Part shown: positions 54,772-62,208 of the stretch, piece after piece
How positions within the stretch are numbered: the stretch's first letter is position 1
Layout of the letters: each line of letters opens with the position of its first letter
From: Azomonas agilis
GTDB taxonomy: Bacteria; Pseudomonadota; Gammaproteobacteria; Pseudomonadales; Pseudomonadaceae
NCBI RefSeq assembly: GCF_007830255.1
Contig: NZ_VLKG01000005.1
Location: 62,001 to 126,000, forward strand
DNA length: 64,000 bases
Direction of reading: 5' to 3'
Made by a program: the position numbers and the translations under genes
The notes under the pieces: generated by a model
What the model saw: the letters and a program-made list of their open reading frames with translations, nothing else
The model's database searches: none
What the model was told of the DNA's origin: nothing

Positions 54772-55895
54772 GCCTGAACCCCTAGGTTGAGGATTAAGTC
54801 CGCGGCGCGCTGCGGCATGGAGTACAGATCAGCAGTATCCGCATAGGCCAATCCTGCCTGTGACCAGCGCACCCGTGCTTCAGGATTGGACAGCATCTCG
54901 GTCAAGGCTTGGTTGAGCTGTGGTTGCTCAAAGGGGCTAGGCAGTACCAAGCCACAACCCGCCTCTTGGATATAGCGCGCATAACCGCATACATCGGTGA
55001 CTAAAACGGGCAGACCGGCAACCAGTGCTTCCAGGAGTACGGTGCCGGTATTTTCGTTATAGGCTGGATGAATCAATAAATCGGCTCCCAGCAAAAAGCG
55101 CGGAATATCGCTGCGCCCTTTGAGGATTTGTACCTGCTGCTCCAAGCCGAGGGTTTTGATTTGCAGTAGAAAGGCGCGCGGATCGTCTTGACCGATGGCG
55201 ATCAAACGGGTGCGCTGGCGTAAGTCCTTAGGCAGTGCGGCTAAGGCCTGCAAGCTACGGTCGAGCCCCTTGGTTTTAAACCCGGAGCCGATTTGTACCA
55301 GCAGCAAATCCTCATCGCTCAGGGCAAATTCACGGCGAAACTCGGCGCGAATCTCTGCGGCATTAGCTGGGGCTCGGCGATCCTGAGCGATGCCGGGTGG
55401 CAGCAAGTGAAAGCGCTCAGCGGGGGTGTGGTAATGCTTGATAAACAGCGGCTGCTGGATTTCGGAGATCATCAAAATCTGGCATTGGGATTCGGGGGCA
55501 AATACCGCGCGCTCGTACTCGGCAAAGTGCTTGTAACGGCCCCAGAATCGGTACAGCGGGGTGCGTAGAGTTTGGGCCTTATCCTCAAAGCAGGCGTCGG
55601 CCGCGTAATACAGATCCAGCCCCGGCATTTTGTTAAAGCCCACCACGCGATCTACGGGACGCTGTTTTAAATCCTCCAGCACCCAGGTATTAAAACGCTC
55701 ATTACGGGTGTGGTTAAACCATGCCTTGATCGGAACCACATGCAGCTCAAAGCCTTCAGGGACTTCACCTTCCCAGCGCAGGGTATACACGCGAATCTGA
55801 TGGCCTCGGCGTTGGCACTCCAAGGCGATGCGCATGAAGTCCCGTTGCAGTCCCCCAAAGGGAAAGTATTTGTAGAGGATAAAGGCCAGTTGCAT
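54768..55895 (-). CDS. waaG: LPS core glycosyltransferase WaaG
   Basis: GT4-family (GT-B fold) transferase that adds the first hexose to inner-core heptose II; in Pseudomonas the sugar is probably galactosamine. At 375 residues, the N-terminal acceptor domain begins ILYKYFPFGGLQRDFMRIA and has GFNKMPGLDLYYAADAC. The C-terminal donor domain has IGSGFKTKGLDRSL and HPAYNENTGTVLLEALVAGLPVL with the E-x7-E pattern. Short overlaps with waaC and waaP indicate one polycistron. Confidence 0.94.
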   Translation of the reverse strand: MQLAFILYKYFPFGGLQRDFMRIALECQRRGHQIRVYTLRWEGEVPEGFELHVVPIKAWFNHTRNERFNTWVLEDLKQRPVDRVVGFNKMPGLDLYYAADACFEDKAQTLRTPLYRFWGRYKHFAEYERAVFAPESQCQILMISEIQQPLFIKHYHTPAERFHLLPPGIAQDRRAPANAAEIRAEFRREFALSDEDLLLVQIGSGFKTKGLDRSLQALAALPKDLRQRTRLIAIGQDDPRAFLLQIKTLGLEQQVQILKGRSDIPRFLLGADLLIHPAYNENTGTVLLEALVAGLPVLVTDVCGYARYIQEAGCGLVLPSPFEQPQLNQALTEMLSNPEARVRWSQAGLAYADTADLYSMPQRAADLILNLGVQA

Positions 55896-56899
55896 CAGAG
55901 GGATTCCTTAGAGCCAAGTAAGGGAAGCAGGGCCTGTTCAACTTGCTCCGGCGTTAGGCTGTCCATGCAGGTGGCATGGCGATTACCTGAGCCTGCTTGG
56001 GGGCCGCTGGCGCACAGATGTACCTGATGTTTACCGTAAGCGCCCACCTTGCTGGGTAAAGTAGGGCCGTACAGGGAAACACAGGGCGTATCCAAAGCTG
56101 CGGCAAGGTGTCCTAGTCCGGTATCTACAGCAACGCAGGCTTGAGCTTGCGCCAGCGTTTGAGCCACGCCCAGCAGATTGAGGCGGGGTAATACCTGAAC
56201 GGCGGCTAAGTCAGCGGCAATACGCTCGGCCCGTTCGCGCTCCAAATCATTGCCCCAAGGCAGGCAAACGGATTGGCCTTGAGCATTCAGGCGTTCTGCA
56301 AGGCTGCGCCAGTAGGCTTCGGGCCAGTGTTTGCTGGGCCAAGTCGTGCCGTGCAAAAAGACGATGTAGGGCGCTGAAAGGCTGGTGCCGGCAAAGCGGC
56401 TTTTATCCAAGCCATAATCCCCTAAACCTTCCGGTAGCTCGTAGCCCAGTGCCTGAGCAAATAACTGGCGCACGCGCTCCACCGCATGTTGCGGGCGGGC
56501 AACGGCATAGGTACGGTCATAAAAGTAGCTGGCCAGCGGCTCGCGGGCGGATTTTTTGTCAAAGCCGGCAATCGGGGCCGAGACATAGCGGGTCAGCCAA
56601 GCGCTTTTCAGCAATCCTTGGGCGTCAATCACTAAGTCATAGGAGGCTGCTCGCAGGCGGGCCTTAAAACCTTTCCATTCCTCAGAGCGCAAGGTTTTCA
56701 GCGGTTGTTTGCGCCAGCGCCGAATAGCTACCGGAATCACCTGATCCACCGCTGGGTGCCAACTCGGAATTTCAGCAAAGCCTTCCTCCACCACCCAGTT
56801 GAAACGGATACCGGGAATGGCGCGTTGTGCGTCAGTCAGAGCGGGAAAGCTGTGGATCAGGTCGCCCATGGAGGAGGTTTTAATCAAAAGCACACGCAC
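55895..56899 (-). CDS. waaC: LPS heptosyltransferase I WaaC
   Basis: GT9 enzyme adding the first heptose from ADP-L-glycero-D-manno-heptose to Kdo. At 334 residues it starts VLLIKTSSMGDLIHSFPALTD and has FLHGTTWPSKHWPEAYW. The C-terminal VDTGLGHLAAALDTPCVSLYGPT is diagnostic for WaaC against the other heptosyltransferases. Its start is directly next to the waaF stop and its stop overlaps the waaG start. Confidence 0.95.
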   Translation of the reverse strand: MRVLLIKTSSMGDLIHSFPALTDAQRAIPGIRFNWVVEEGFAEIPSWHPAVDQVIPVAIRRWRKQPLKTLRSEEWKGFKARLRAASYDLVIDAQGLLKSAWLTRYVSAPIAGFDKKSAREPLASYFYDRTYAVARPQHAVERVRQLFAQALGYELPEGLGDYGLDKSRFAGTSLSAPYIVFLHGTTWPSKHWPEAYWRSLAERLNAQGQSVCLPWGNDLERERAERIAADLAAVQVLPRLNLLGVAQTLAQAQACVAVDTGLGHLAAALDTPCVSLYGPTLPSKVGAYGKHQVHLCASGPQAGSGNRHATCMDSLTPEQVEQALLPLLGSKESL

Positions 56900-57934
56900 T
56901 TAATGCACCTCAGTTCCTTGGGTCAATAGGGCGTTCAGCGCCTGTTCTACCTGCTCAGGAGGCAGTTGGCGTAGGCAATCGTAGTGTCCAAAACGGCAGG
57001 TGCGCTCAAAGCAGGGGCTACAGTCGAGGCCCAAGCGCACAATGGCAACTTGCTCTGCTAAGGGTGGGGTAAAGCCGGGAGAGGTAGAGCCATACACTGC
57101 CACCAAGGGACGACCTAAAGCGGCGGCTACGTGCATTAAGCCTGAGTCATTAGTCACCACCGCTTGGGCACAGGACAGCAGGTCGATGGCCTCGGCTAAT
57201 CCGGTGGTTCCCGCCAAATTGTGTAGGGATTGGCCTTGCTGTTCGGTGAGCGCGGCTTTAATGGCTTCACCTACCGGATGATCTTTTTGCGAACCGAAGA
57301 TCCATACCTGCCAGCCCATTTCGATACGGGTGGCGGCAATCTGTGCGTAATATTCAGCGGGCCAGCGCTTGGCTTCACCAAATTCTGCACCGGGGCACAA
57401 GGCTAATACGGGGCGTTGAGTATCCAATGCAAAACGCTCTAAAGCCTGCTGCCGCAAGTTAGAGTCAATCTGTAACTGAGGACGCGGATAAGGCTGAGGT
57501 AAAGGCGTATTCGGCGCATAAGCCAAAGCCATAAAGCGCTCAATCATCAGGGGATAGCGGGCCTTGTCTAAAACCCGTACATCATTTAGCAATCCATAGC
57601 GCCATTCGCCGCGCCAGCCGGTACGTTTAGGGATATTGGCCCAAAAAGGAACCAGAGCTGATTTGAGGGAGTTGGGCAGCACTATGGCCTGTTGATATTG
57701 CCCGCACAGGCTGTGACCAATGCGGCGACGGCTGGCTAAATCCAACACGCCATGACCAAGGGGAAAGCTAAGCGCCTGCCGTACTTCGGGCATGCGCTCT
57801 AAAATCGGGCGGCTCCAGTCGGGGGCCAGAACATCAATGGCGCAGTCGGGATGCTGTTCACGCAGGCGCATAAACAAAGTTTGCGCCATCACCATGTCGC
57901 CTACCCAACTGGGGCCGATAATCAATATATTCAT
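56900..57934 (-). CDS. waaF: LPS heptosyltransferase II WaaF
   Basis: GT9 enzyme adding heptose II. At 344 residues it begins ILIIGPSWVGDMVMAQTLF and has LCPGAEFGEAKRWPAEYYAQIA and TNDSGLMHVAAALGRPLVAVYGSTSPGFTPPL, all typical of WaaF. It is the first gene of the waa core operon. The terminator-like hairpin behind ilvE lies 29-70 bases upstream, so waaF needs its own promoter or readthrough. No clear Shine-Dalgarno sequence precedes the ATG. Confidence 0.95.
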   Translation of the reverse strand: MNILIIGPSWVGDMVMAQTLFMRLREQHPDCAIDVLAPDWSRPILERMPEVRQALSFPLGHGVLDLASRRRIGHSLCGQYQQAIVLPNSLKSALVPFWANIPKRTGWRGEWRYGLLNDVRVLDKARYPLMIERFMALAYAPNTPLPQPYPRPQLQIDSNLRQQALERFALDTQRPVLALCPGAEFGEAKRWPAEYYAQIAATRIEMGWQVWIFGSQKDHPVGEAIKAALTEQQGQSLHNLAGTTGLAEAIDLLSCAQAVVTNDSGLMHVAAALGRPLVAVYGSTSPGFTPPLAEQVAIVRLGLDCSPCFERTCRFGHYDCLRQLPPEQVEQALNALLTQGTEVH

Positions 57935-57962
57935 AGAAAAACAGCTTCACGCCATCAGCCTC

Positions 57963-58004
57963 AAACGGCAAGCACGGAGTGGTAATCAAAACTCCTGCTT
58001 GCCG
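57963..58004 (-). terminator. Terminator-like hairpin after ilvE
   Basis: CGGCAAGCA(C)GGAGT pairs with ACTCCTGCTTGCCG, a 14-pair stem with one bulged C, followed on the minus strand by a short T-run. It is 14 bases past the ilvE stop and separates ilvE from the waa operon. Confidence 0.75.
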
Positions 58005-58017
58005 AAGGGCGTTAAGC

Positions 58018-58941
58018 TTATTTAACGAGGGTGCGCCATTCGGTGTGGCTGGCGATTTTGCCGCTAACCAGATCGAAGTAGGCTTTTTGCAGACGCTCAG
58101 TCACCGGCCCACGGCGACCGGCACCGATTTGACGACCGTCTACTTCACGGATTGGGGTGACTTCAGCGGCGGTGCCAGTGAAGAAAGCTTCATCAGCGAT
58201 ATAGACTTCATCGCGGGTGATGCGCTTCTCAATGATCTTAATGCCGAGCTCATCCGCCAGCGTCAGTACGGTATTACGGGTAATACCGTTCAGGCAGGAG
58301 GTGACTTCGGGGGTGTAGATCACATTGCCTTTGATGATGAAGATGTTTTCGCCCGAACCTTCGGCCACATAGCCTTCGGGGTCAAGCATCAAAGCCTCAT
58401 CCGCACCGCCGGAAATGGCTTCTTGCAGCGCCAGCATGGAGTTGATGTAGGCGCCGTTGGACTTAGCGCGGGTCATGCTGATGTTGACGTGGTGACGGGT
58501 GAAGGAGCTGGTACGCACCTTGATGCCCATCTCCAGCGCTTCATCGCCCATGTACGCGCCCCAGTGCCAAGCGGCCACAATCACGTGGACTTTCAGGCCG
58601 CTGGCACGCAGGCCCATGCCTTCACTTCCGTAAAACACCATCGGACGGATGTAGGCGCTTTCCAGATTGTTTTCACGCACCGCAGCGCGGGTGGCTTCGT
58701 TAATTTCCTCTTTGGTGTACGGCATCTTCATATTCATGATATGTGCCGAATCAAACAGACGATCGGTGTGGGCGTGCAGGCGGAAAATAGCGGTACCTGC
58801 CGGGGTTTGGTAGGCGCGCACTCCTTCAAATACGCCCATGCCGTAGTGCAGGGTGTGGGTCAGAACATGGGTGGTCGCATCGCGCCACTGAACCAGTTCA
58901 CCGTCGTACCAGATGACACCATCACGGTCGGCCATCGACAT
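58018..58941 (-). CDS. ilvE: Branched-chain amino-acid aminotransferase IlvE
   Basis: PLP enzyme for the last step of valine, leucine and isoleucine synthesis. At 307 residues it has VLTHTLHYGMGVFEGVRAY near the N-terminus, the PLP Lys in TRAKSNGAYINS (about residue 160) and YVAEGSGENIF, followed by GITRNTVLTLADELG. This is fold type IV. ATG 58941 is supported by GAGGAG eight bases upstream; a second in-frame ATG lies two codons later. The glnE-ilvE-waaF order is that of Pseudomonas. Confidence 0.96.
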   Translation of the reverse strand: MSMADRDGVIWYDGELVQWRDATTHVLTHTLHYGMGVFEGVRAYQTPAGTAIFRLHAHTDRLFDSAHIMNMKMPYTKEEINEATRAAVRENNLESAYIRPMVFYGSEGMGLRASGLKVHVIVAAWHWGAYMGDEALEMGIKVRTSSFTRHHVNISMTRAKSNGAYINSMLALQEAISGGADEALMLDPEGYVAEGSGENIFIIKGNVIYTPEVTSCLNGITRNTVLTLADELGIKIIEKRITRDEVYIADEAFFTGTAAEVTPIREVDGRQIGAGRRGPVTERLQKAYFDLVSGKIASHTEWRTLVK

Positions 58942-59000
58942 CTTGCCAGCTCCTCAGATTTTCTTCGCCAGTTTAGGTATGTGTGCAAGGGCAGGCTGCT

Positions 59001-61952
59001 TTAGGACAGCCCCAACGAGTGCCAGATACGCAGAACGCTTTGGCGCTCGTGATGAAATTGATCTCCTGCTACCACACCGGGTTGCCGTTGTAAGGACAGC
59101 CGGTGCGCCGCTGCGCGATAGGCCTTATAGGCGTTCTGGAGCGCCTGAACGCTTGCCACAGGCAAGAGCTTTGTGTGCTCCAAACCATCGAGAATGCGGA
59201 TATTATCCGTGTAGCGCAGCAGCTCGGGATACTGATGCGACCACGCTAGTGTGGCGTATTGCACCATAAATTCGATATCCACGATACCACCCGCATCATG
59301 CTTGAGGTGGAAGCGATGATCGGGCTGAAAGGCTTCAGGGGTGGTTCCGCCGTGGGTAGCACTGGTTCCCAATGCCGTGCGCATTTTGGCCCGCATCTCG
59401 CTGACCTCATGGGCCAATTGGCTAAGATCTCGCGCTCGTCCTAACACCTGATTGCGAATGAGCTGGAAGGCGGTTGAGAGTTCGCGGCAACCGGCCACTG
59501 GGCGGGCGCGTACTAAGGCTTGGTGTTCCCACGTCCACGCCTCTTGGCTTTGGTACTGGGCATAGTGGGATAGGGTGCTGACTAACAACCCCGCTGCCCC
59601 AGAAGGCCGTAGGCGCATATCCACCTCATACAGCGGGCCGGAAGCCGTTTGGGTCGTCAGTAAGTGGATGATGCGCTGTCCCAAACGGATAAAAAACTGC
59701 GCGCCGTCGATGGGTTTCAGGCCGTCGGTTTCCTGATTCGGATCGCCGTTGTGGATAAACACCAAATCCAAATCCGAACCGTGACCGAGTTCAATGCCCC
59801 CTAATTTGCCGTAGCCTACGATGATAAAATCAGGATTGCAGAGGGTTCCGTCGCGGCGTTTGGGCTGTCCATGTCGGGCGGTGGTGTGCTTCCACGCCAG
59901 CGCTAGGACTTGCTCCAAAATGGCCTCGGCCAGCCACGTCAGGTAGTCGCTAACCTTCATCAAGGGCAGAGTTCCCGCCACCTCTGAAGCGGCTACCCGG
60001 AGGCTATGGGCCAGCTTGAAATGGCGCAGGGCTTCCATTTGTTGCTCCAAATCCTCTTCGGGAATACGCATCAGGCGCTCATTGAGCTCGGCGGCTAACT
60101 CAGGAGCCGCCGGTGGTGCGTACAGGCGCTCAGCATTCAGCAATTCATCCAGCAGCAGCGGAAAACGGGTGACTTGCTCGGCAATCCAAGCACTGGCTCC
60201 GCACAGGCTCAGCAGGCGCTCTAAGGCTCCGGGATTCTCAGTCAGCAGTACCAGATAGGCCGAGCGGCGGGCGATGGCTTCCACCAGCGGTAGCACACGG
60301 CTGAGTACCAAATCGGGATCGGGTTGTAGCGCGATGCGGCAGACCAGACGCGGGATAAAAGCGTCTAATCGCTCGCGCCCCAAGTTTTGCATACTGCGCC
60401 TTTGGCTGCCTTGATGTAGCGCCTTGAGGCGTTGGGCGGCGGCTTCAGGCTGACTGAACCCCAAGAGGTGAAGTTGCTGCTGAGCATCCTTCTCTAACCA
60501 CTCTTCCCCCCAAGTCAAACATTGACTGGCTGGACGAGGAGCGGGCTCTGTTAACGCCTGCGTTTCGGTGTCTTCCTTAGGGCAGGCAATCACTTGCTGA
60601 AAATGGGCGTTAATCCGATCTCGCCAATGCTTCAGTTGCTGCATTAGGCTGGGCCAGTCGGCAAAACCCAGCATCAAAGCCACTCGGGCTTGATCGGTCG
60701 GATTGTCCGGTAACACTTGGGTTTGTTGGTCGGCGATGGCTTGTAGTGCGTGTTCCAGATAACGCAGAAAGTAATAGCCTTCGCGTAGCTCGGTGACGGT
60801 TTCACTGGGCAGATAGCCTCGGGTTTCCAAGGTCGCCAATACACCAAGCAGCGGACGTTGTTGCAAGCTACTGTCGCGTCCGCCGTGGATCAGTTGGAAC
60901 ATTTGGGCAATAAATTCCACTTCCCGAATGCCACCGGCTCCCAGCTTAATGTTCTCGGCCATGCCCTTGCGCTTCACTTCTTGAGCGATGAGCTGCTTCA
61001 TGGCGCGTAAGGATTCAATGGCCGAAAAATCCAAGTAACGCCGGTACACAAAAGGCCGCAATAACTCCATCAACTGCTGCCCCGCCTGCTGATCGCCCGC
61101 TACAACACGGGCTTTGATCATGGCGTAACGTTCCCAGTCACGGCCTTGTTCTTGGTAGTACTGCTCCAGCGCAGCAAAGCTAAATACCAAAGCCCCTGAG
61201 CTGCCGTAAGGCCGCAAACGCATATCCACCCGAAATACAAAACCGTCCACTGTGATGGCATCCAGCGCTTTAATTAGCTTTTGGCCTAAACGGACGAAAA
61301 AGGTTTGGTTATCCAGCTCTTTAGCGCCATCGGTAGCGCCGGTTTCGGGATAGGCAAAAATCAGGTCAATATCGGAAGATAGGTTCAGTTCATAGGCTCC
61401 CAGCTTGCCCATGCCCAGTACTACCAAATGTTGCGCTTGCCCCTGAATGTTGCGCGGTATCCCATATTGGGCACAGAAGCGGGTATATAACCACTGATAG
61501 GTCAGATCAATGCAGTTATCGGCTAAATCCGATAGATCGCGACAGGTTTCGGTTAAATCTGCTTGGTAAGTTAGATCGCGCCAAATGATGCGCACTTGGT
61601 GCATCTGGCGAAATTGCCGTAATGCTTGGGCCAATTGGGTTTCATCGTTACAGCCTTCTAAGGTCGTAGCTAAGGATTGGCGCAGACTGCCGGTGGATAG
61701 GGGTTGATGCAACAGGTTGGCGGCGATCAGTTTTGGCAGCAAGTGCGGCTGGCGCAGCAGTTGTTCGAACATAAAATCGCTGGCAGCTACCAGCCGTTCT
61801 AGGTTGCTGCGTTGATCCTTGATCCAAGTACGGATGCAAAGATTCGTACTGTCGTATTCCTGAGCTAGGCTTTCTGTATGGGCTATGAGCGCCTCGGTGC
61901 GTTGGGCAAGGTGGGTTAAAGACTTTGGTAGAACAACCTGTGTAGATCGCAT
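59001..61952 (-). CDS. glnE: Bifunctional glutamine synthetase adenylyltransferase/adenylyl-removing enzyme
   Basis: Adds AMP to, and removes it from, the GlnA tyrosine in response to PII (GlnB) and glutamine. At 983 residues it has two nucleotidyltransferase domains. The N-terminal removase domain has LSSDIDLIFAYPETG, and the C-terminal transferase domain has GHGSDLDLVFIHNGD. GlnE-specific helical domains with KRKGMAENIKLGAGGIREVEFIAQMFQ and HDAGGIVDIEFMVQY surround them. ATG 61952 has GAGGAA six bases upstream. Its target, glnA, is at 4.2-5.6 kb. Confidence 0.96.
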   Translation of the reverse strand: MRSTQVVLPKSLTHLAQRTEALIAHTESLAQEYDSTNLCIRTWIKDQRSNLERLVAASDFMFEQLLRQPHLLPKLIAANLLHQPLSTGSLRQSLATTLEGCNDETQLAQALRQFRQMHQVRIIWRDLTYQADLTETCRDLSDLADNCIDLTYQWLYTRFCAQYGIPRNIQGQAQHLVVLGMGKLGAYELNLSSDIDLIFAYPETGATDGAKELDNQTFFVRLGQKLIKALDAITVDGFVFRVDMRLRPYGSSGALVFSFAALEQYYQEQGRDWERYAMIKARVVAGDQQAGQQLMELLRPFVYRRYLDFSAIESLRAMKQLIAQEVKRKGMAENIKLGAGGIREVEFIAQMFQLIHGGRDSSLQQRPLLGVLATLETRGYLPSETVTELREGYYFLRYLEHALQAIADQQTQVLPDNPTDQARVALMLGFADWPSLMQQLKHWRDRINAHFQQVIACPKEDTETQALTEPAPRPASQCLTWGEEWLEKDAQQQLHLLGFSQPEAAAQRLKALHQGSQRRSMQNLGRERLDAFIPRLVCRIALQPDPDLVLSRVLPLVEAIARRSAYLVLLTENPGALERLLSLCGASAWIAEQVTRFPLLLDELLNAERLYAPPAAPELAAELNERLMRIPEEDLEQQMEALRHFKLAHSLRVAASEVAGTLPLMKVSDYLTWLAEAILEQVLALAWKHTTARHGQPKRRDGTLCNPDFIIVGYGKLGGIELGHGSDLDLVFIHNGDPNQETDGLKPIDGAQFFIRLGQRIIHLLTTQTASGPLYEVDMRLRPSGAAGLLVSTLSHYAQYQSQEAWTWEHQALVRARPVAGCRELSTAFQLIRNQVLGRARDLSQLAHEVSEMRAKMRTALGTSATHGGTTPEAFQPDHRFHLKHDAGGIVDIEFMVQYATLAWSHQYPELLRYTDNIRILDGLEHTKLLPVASVQALQNAYKAYRAAAHRLSLQRQPGVVAGDQFHHERQSVLRIWHSLGLS

Positions 61953-62027
61953 GCGCTCTTCCTCTAGCAAAGTCTCTGAGGCTTTGGGCTCAGAGGTGGA
62001 ACAAAAATCCCTGCAATAGCTAAGGCT

Positions 62028-62044
62028 TTGTAGTGTGACTACTA
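62028..62044. promoter_or_regulatory. GntR-type operator 1 upstream of aceE
   Basis: TTGTAGT-GTG-ACTACTA is a 17-base palindrome with one mismatch and contains the GTNNNAC core of FadR/PdhR-class GntR regulators. It overlaps the -35 element of the candidate aceE promoter. Confidence 0.55.
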
Positions 62045-62056
62045 AATTTTTATTAA
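62028..62056 (+). promoter_or_regulatory. Candidate promoter of aceE
   Basis: TTGTAG (62028-62033) and TATTAA (62051-62056) are 17 bases apart. Transcription would start near 62063, leaving a leader of about 145 bases that contains operator 2 and a small hairpin CCGAC/GTCGG (62139-62155). Confidence 0.45.
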
Positions 62057-62079
62057 AGGGGGCTGAATCCTTTTGAGTT

Positions 62080-62096
62080 TTGTAGTAAAACTACAA
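62080..62096. promoter_or_regulatory. GntR-type operator 2 upstream of aceE
   Basis: TTGTAGT-AAA-ACTACAA is a perfect 17-base palindrome with the same half-site as operator 1. Its centre is 52 bases away, close to five helical turns, which favours joint binding on one DNA face. It would lie about 20-30 bases downstream of the transcription start and could block elongation. Confidence 0.6.
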
Positions 62097-62208
62097 GCGC
62101 CGGCCCACCAGCCAATAAAAATGCCAAGAACATACACGCCGACCCAAAAAGTCGGTAGTGAAAAACAGGTAACCGATTGTGGAAGCCTTTTCTGCACTGG
62201 AGCAAAGC

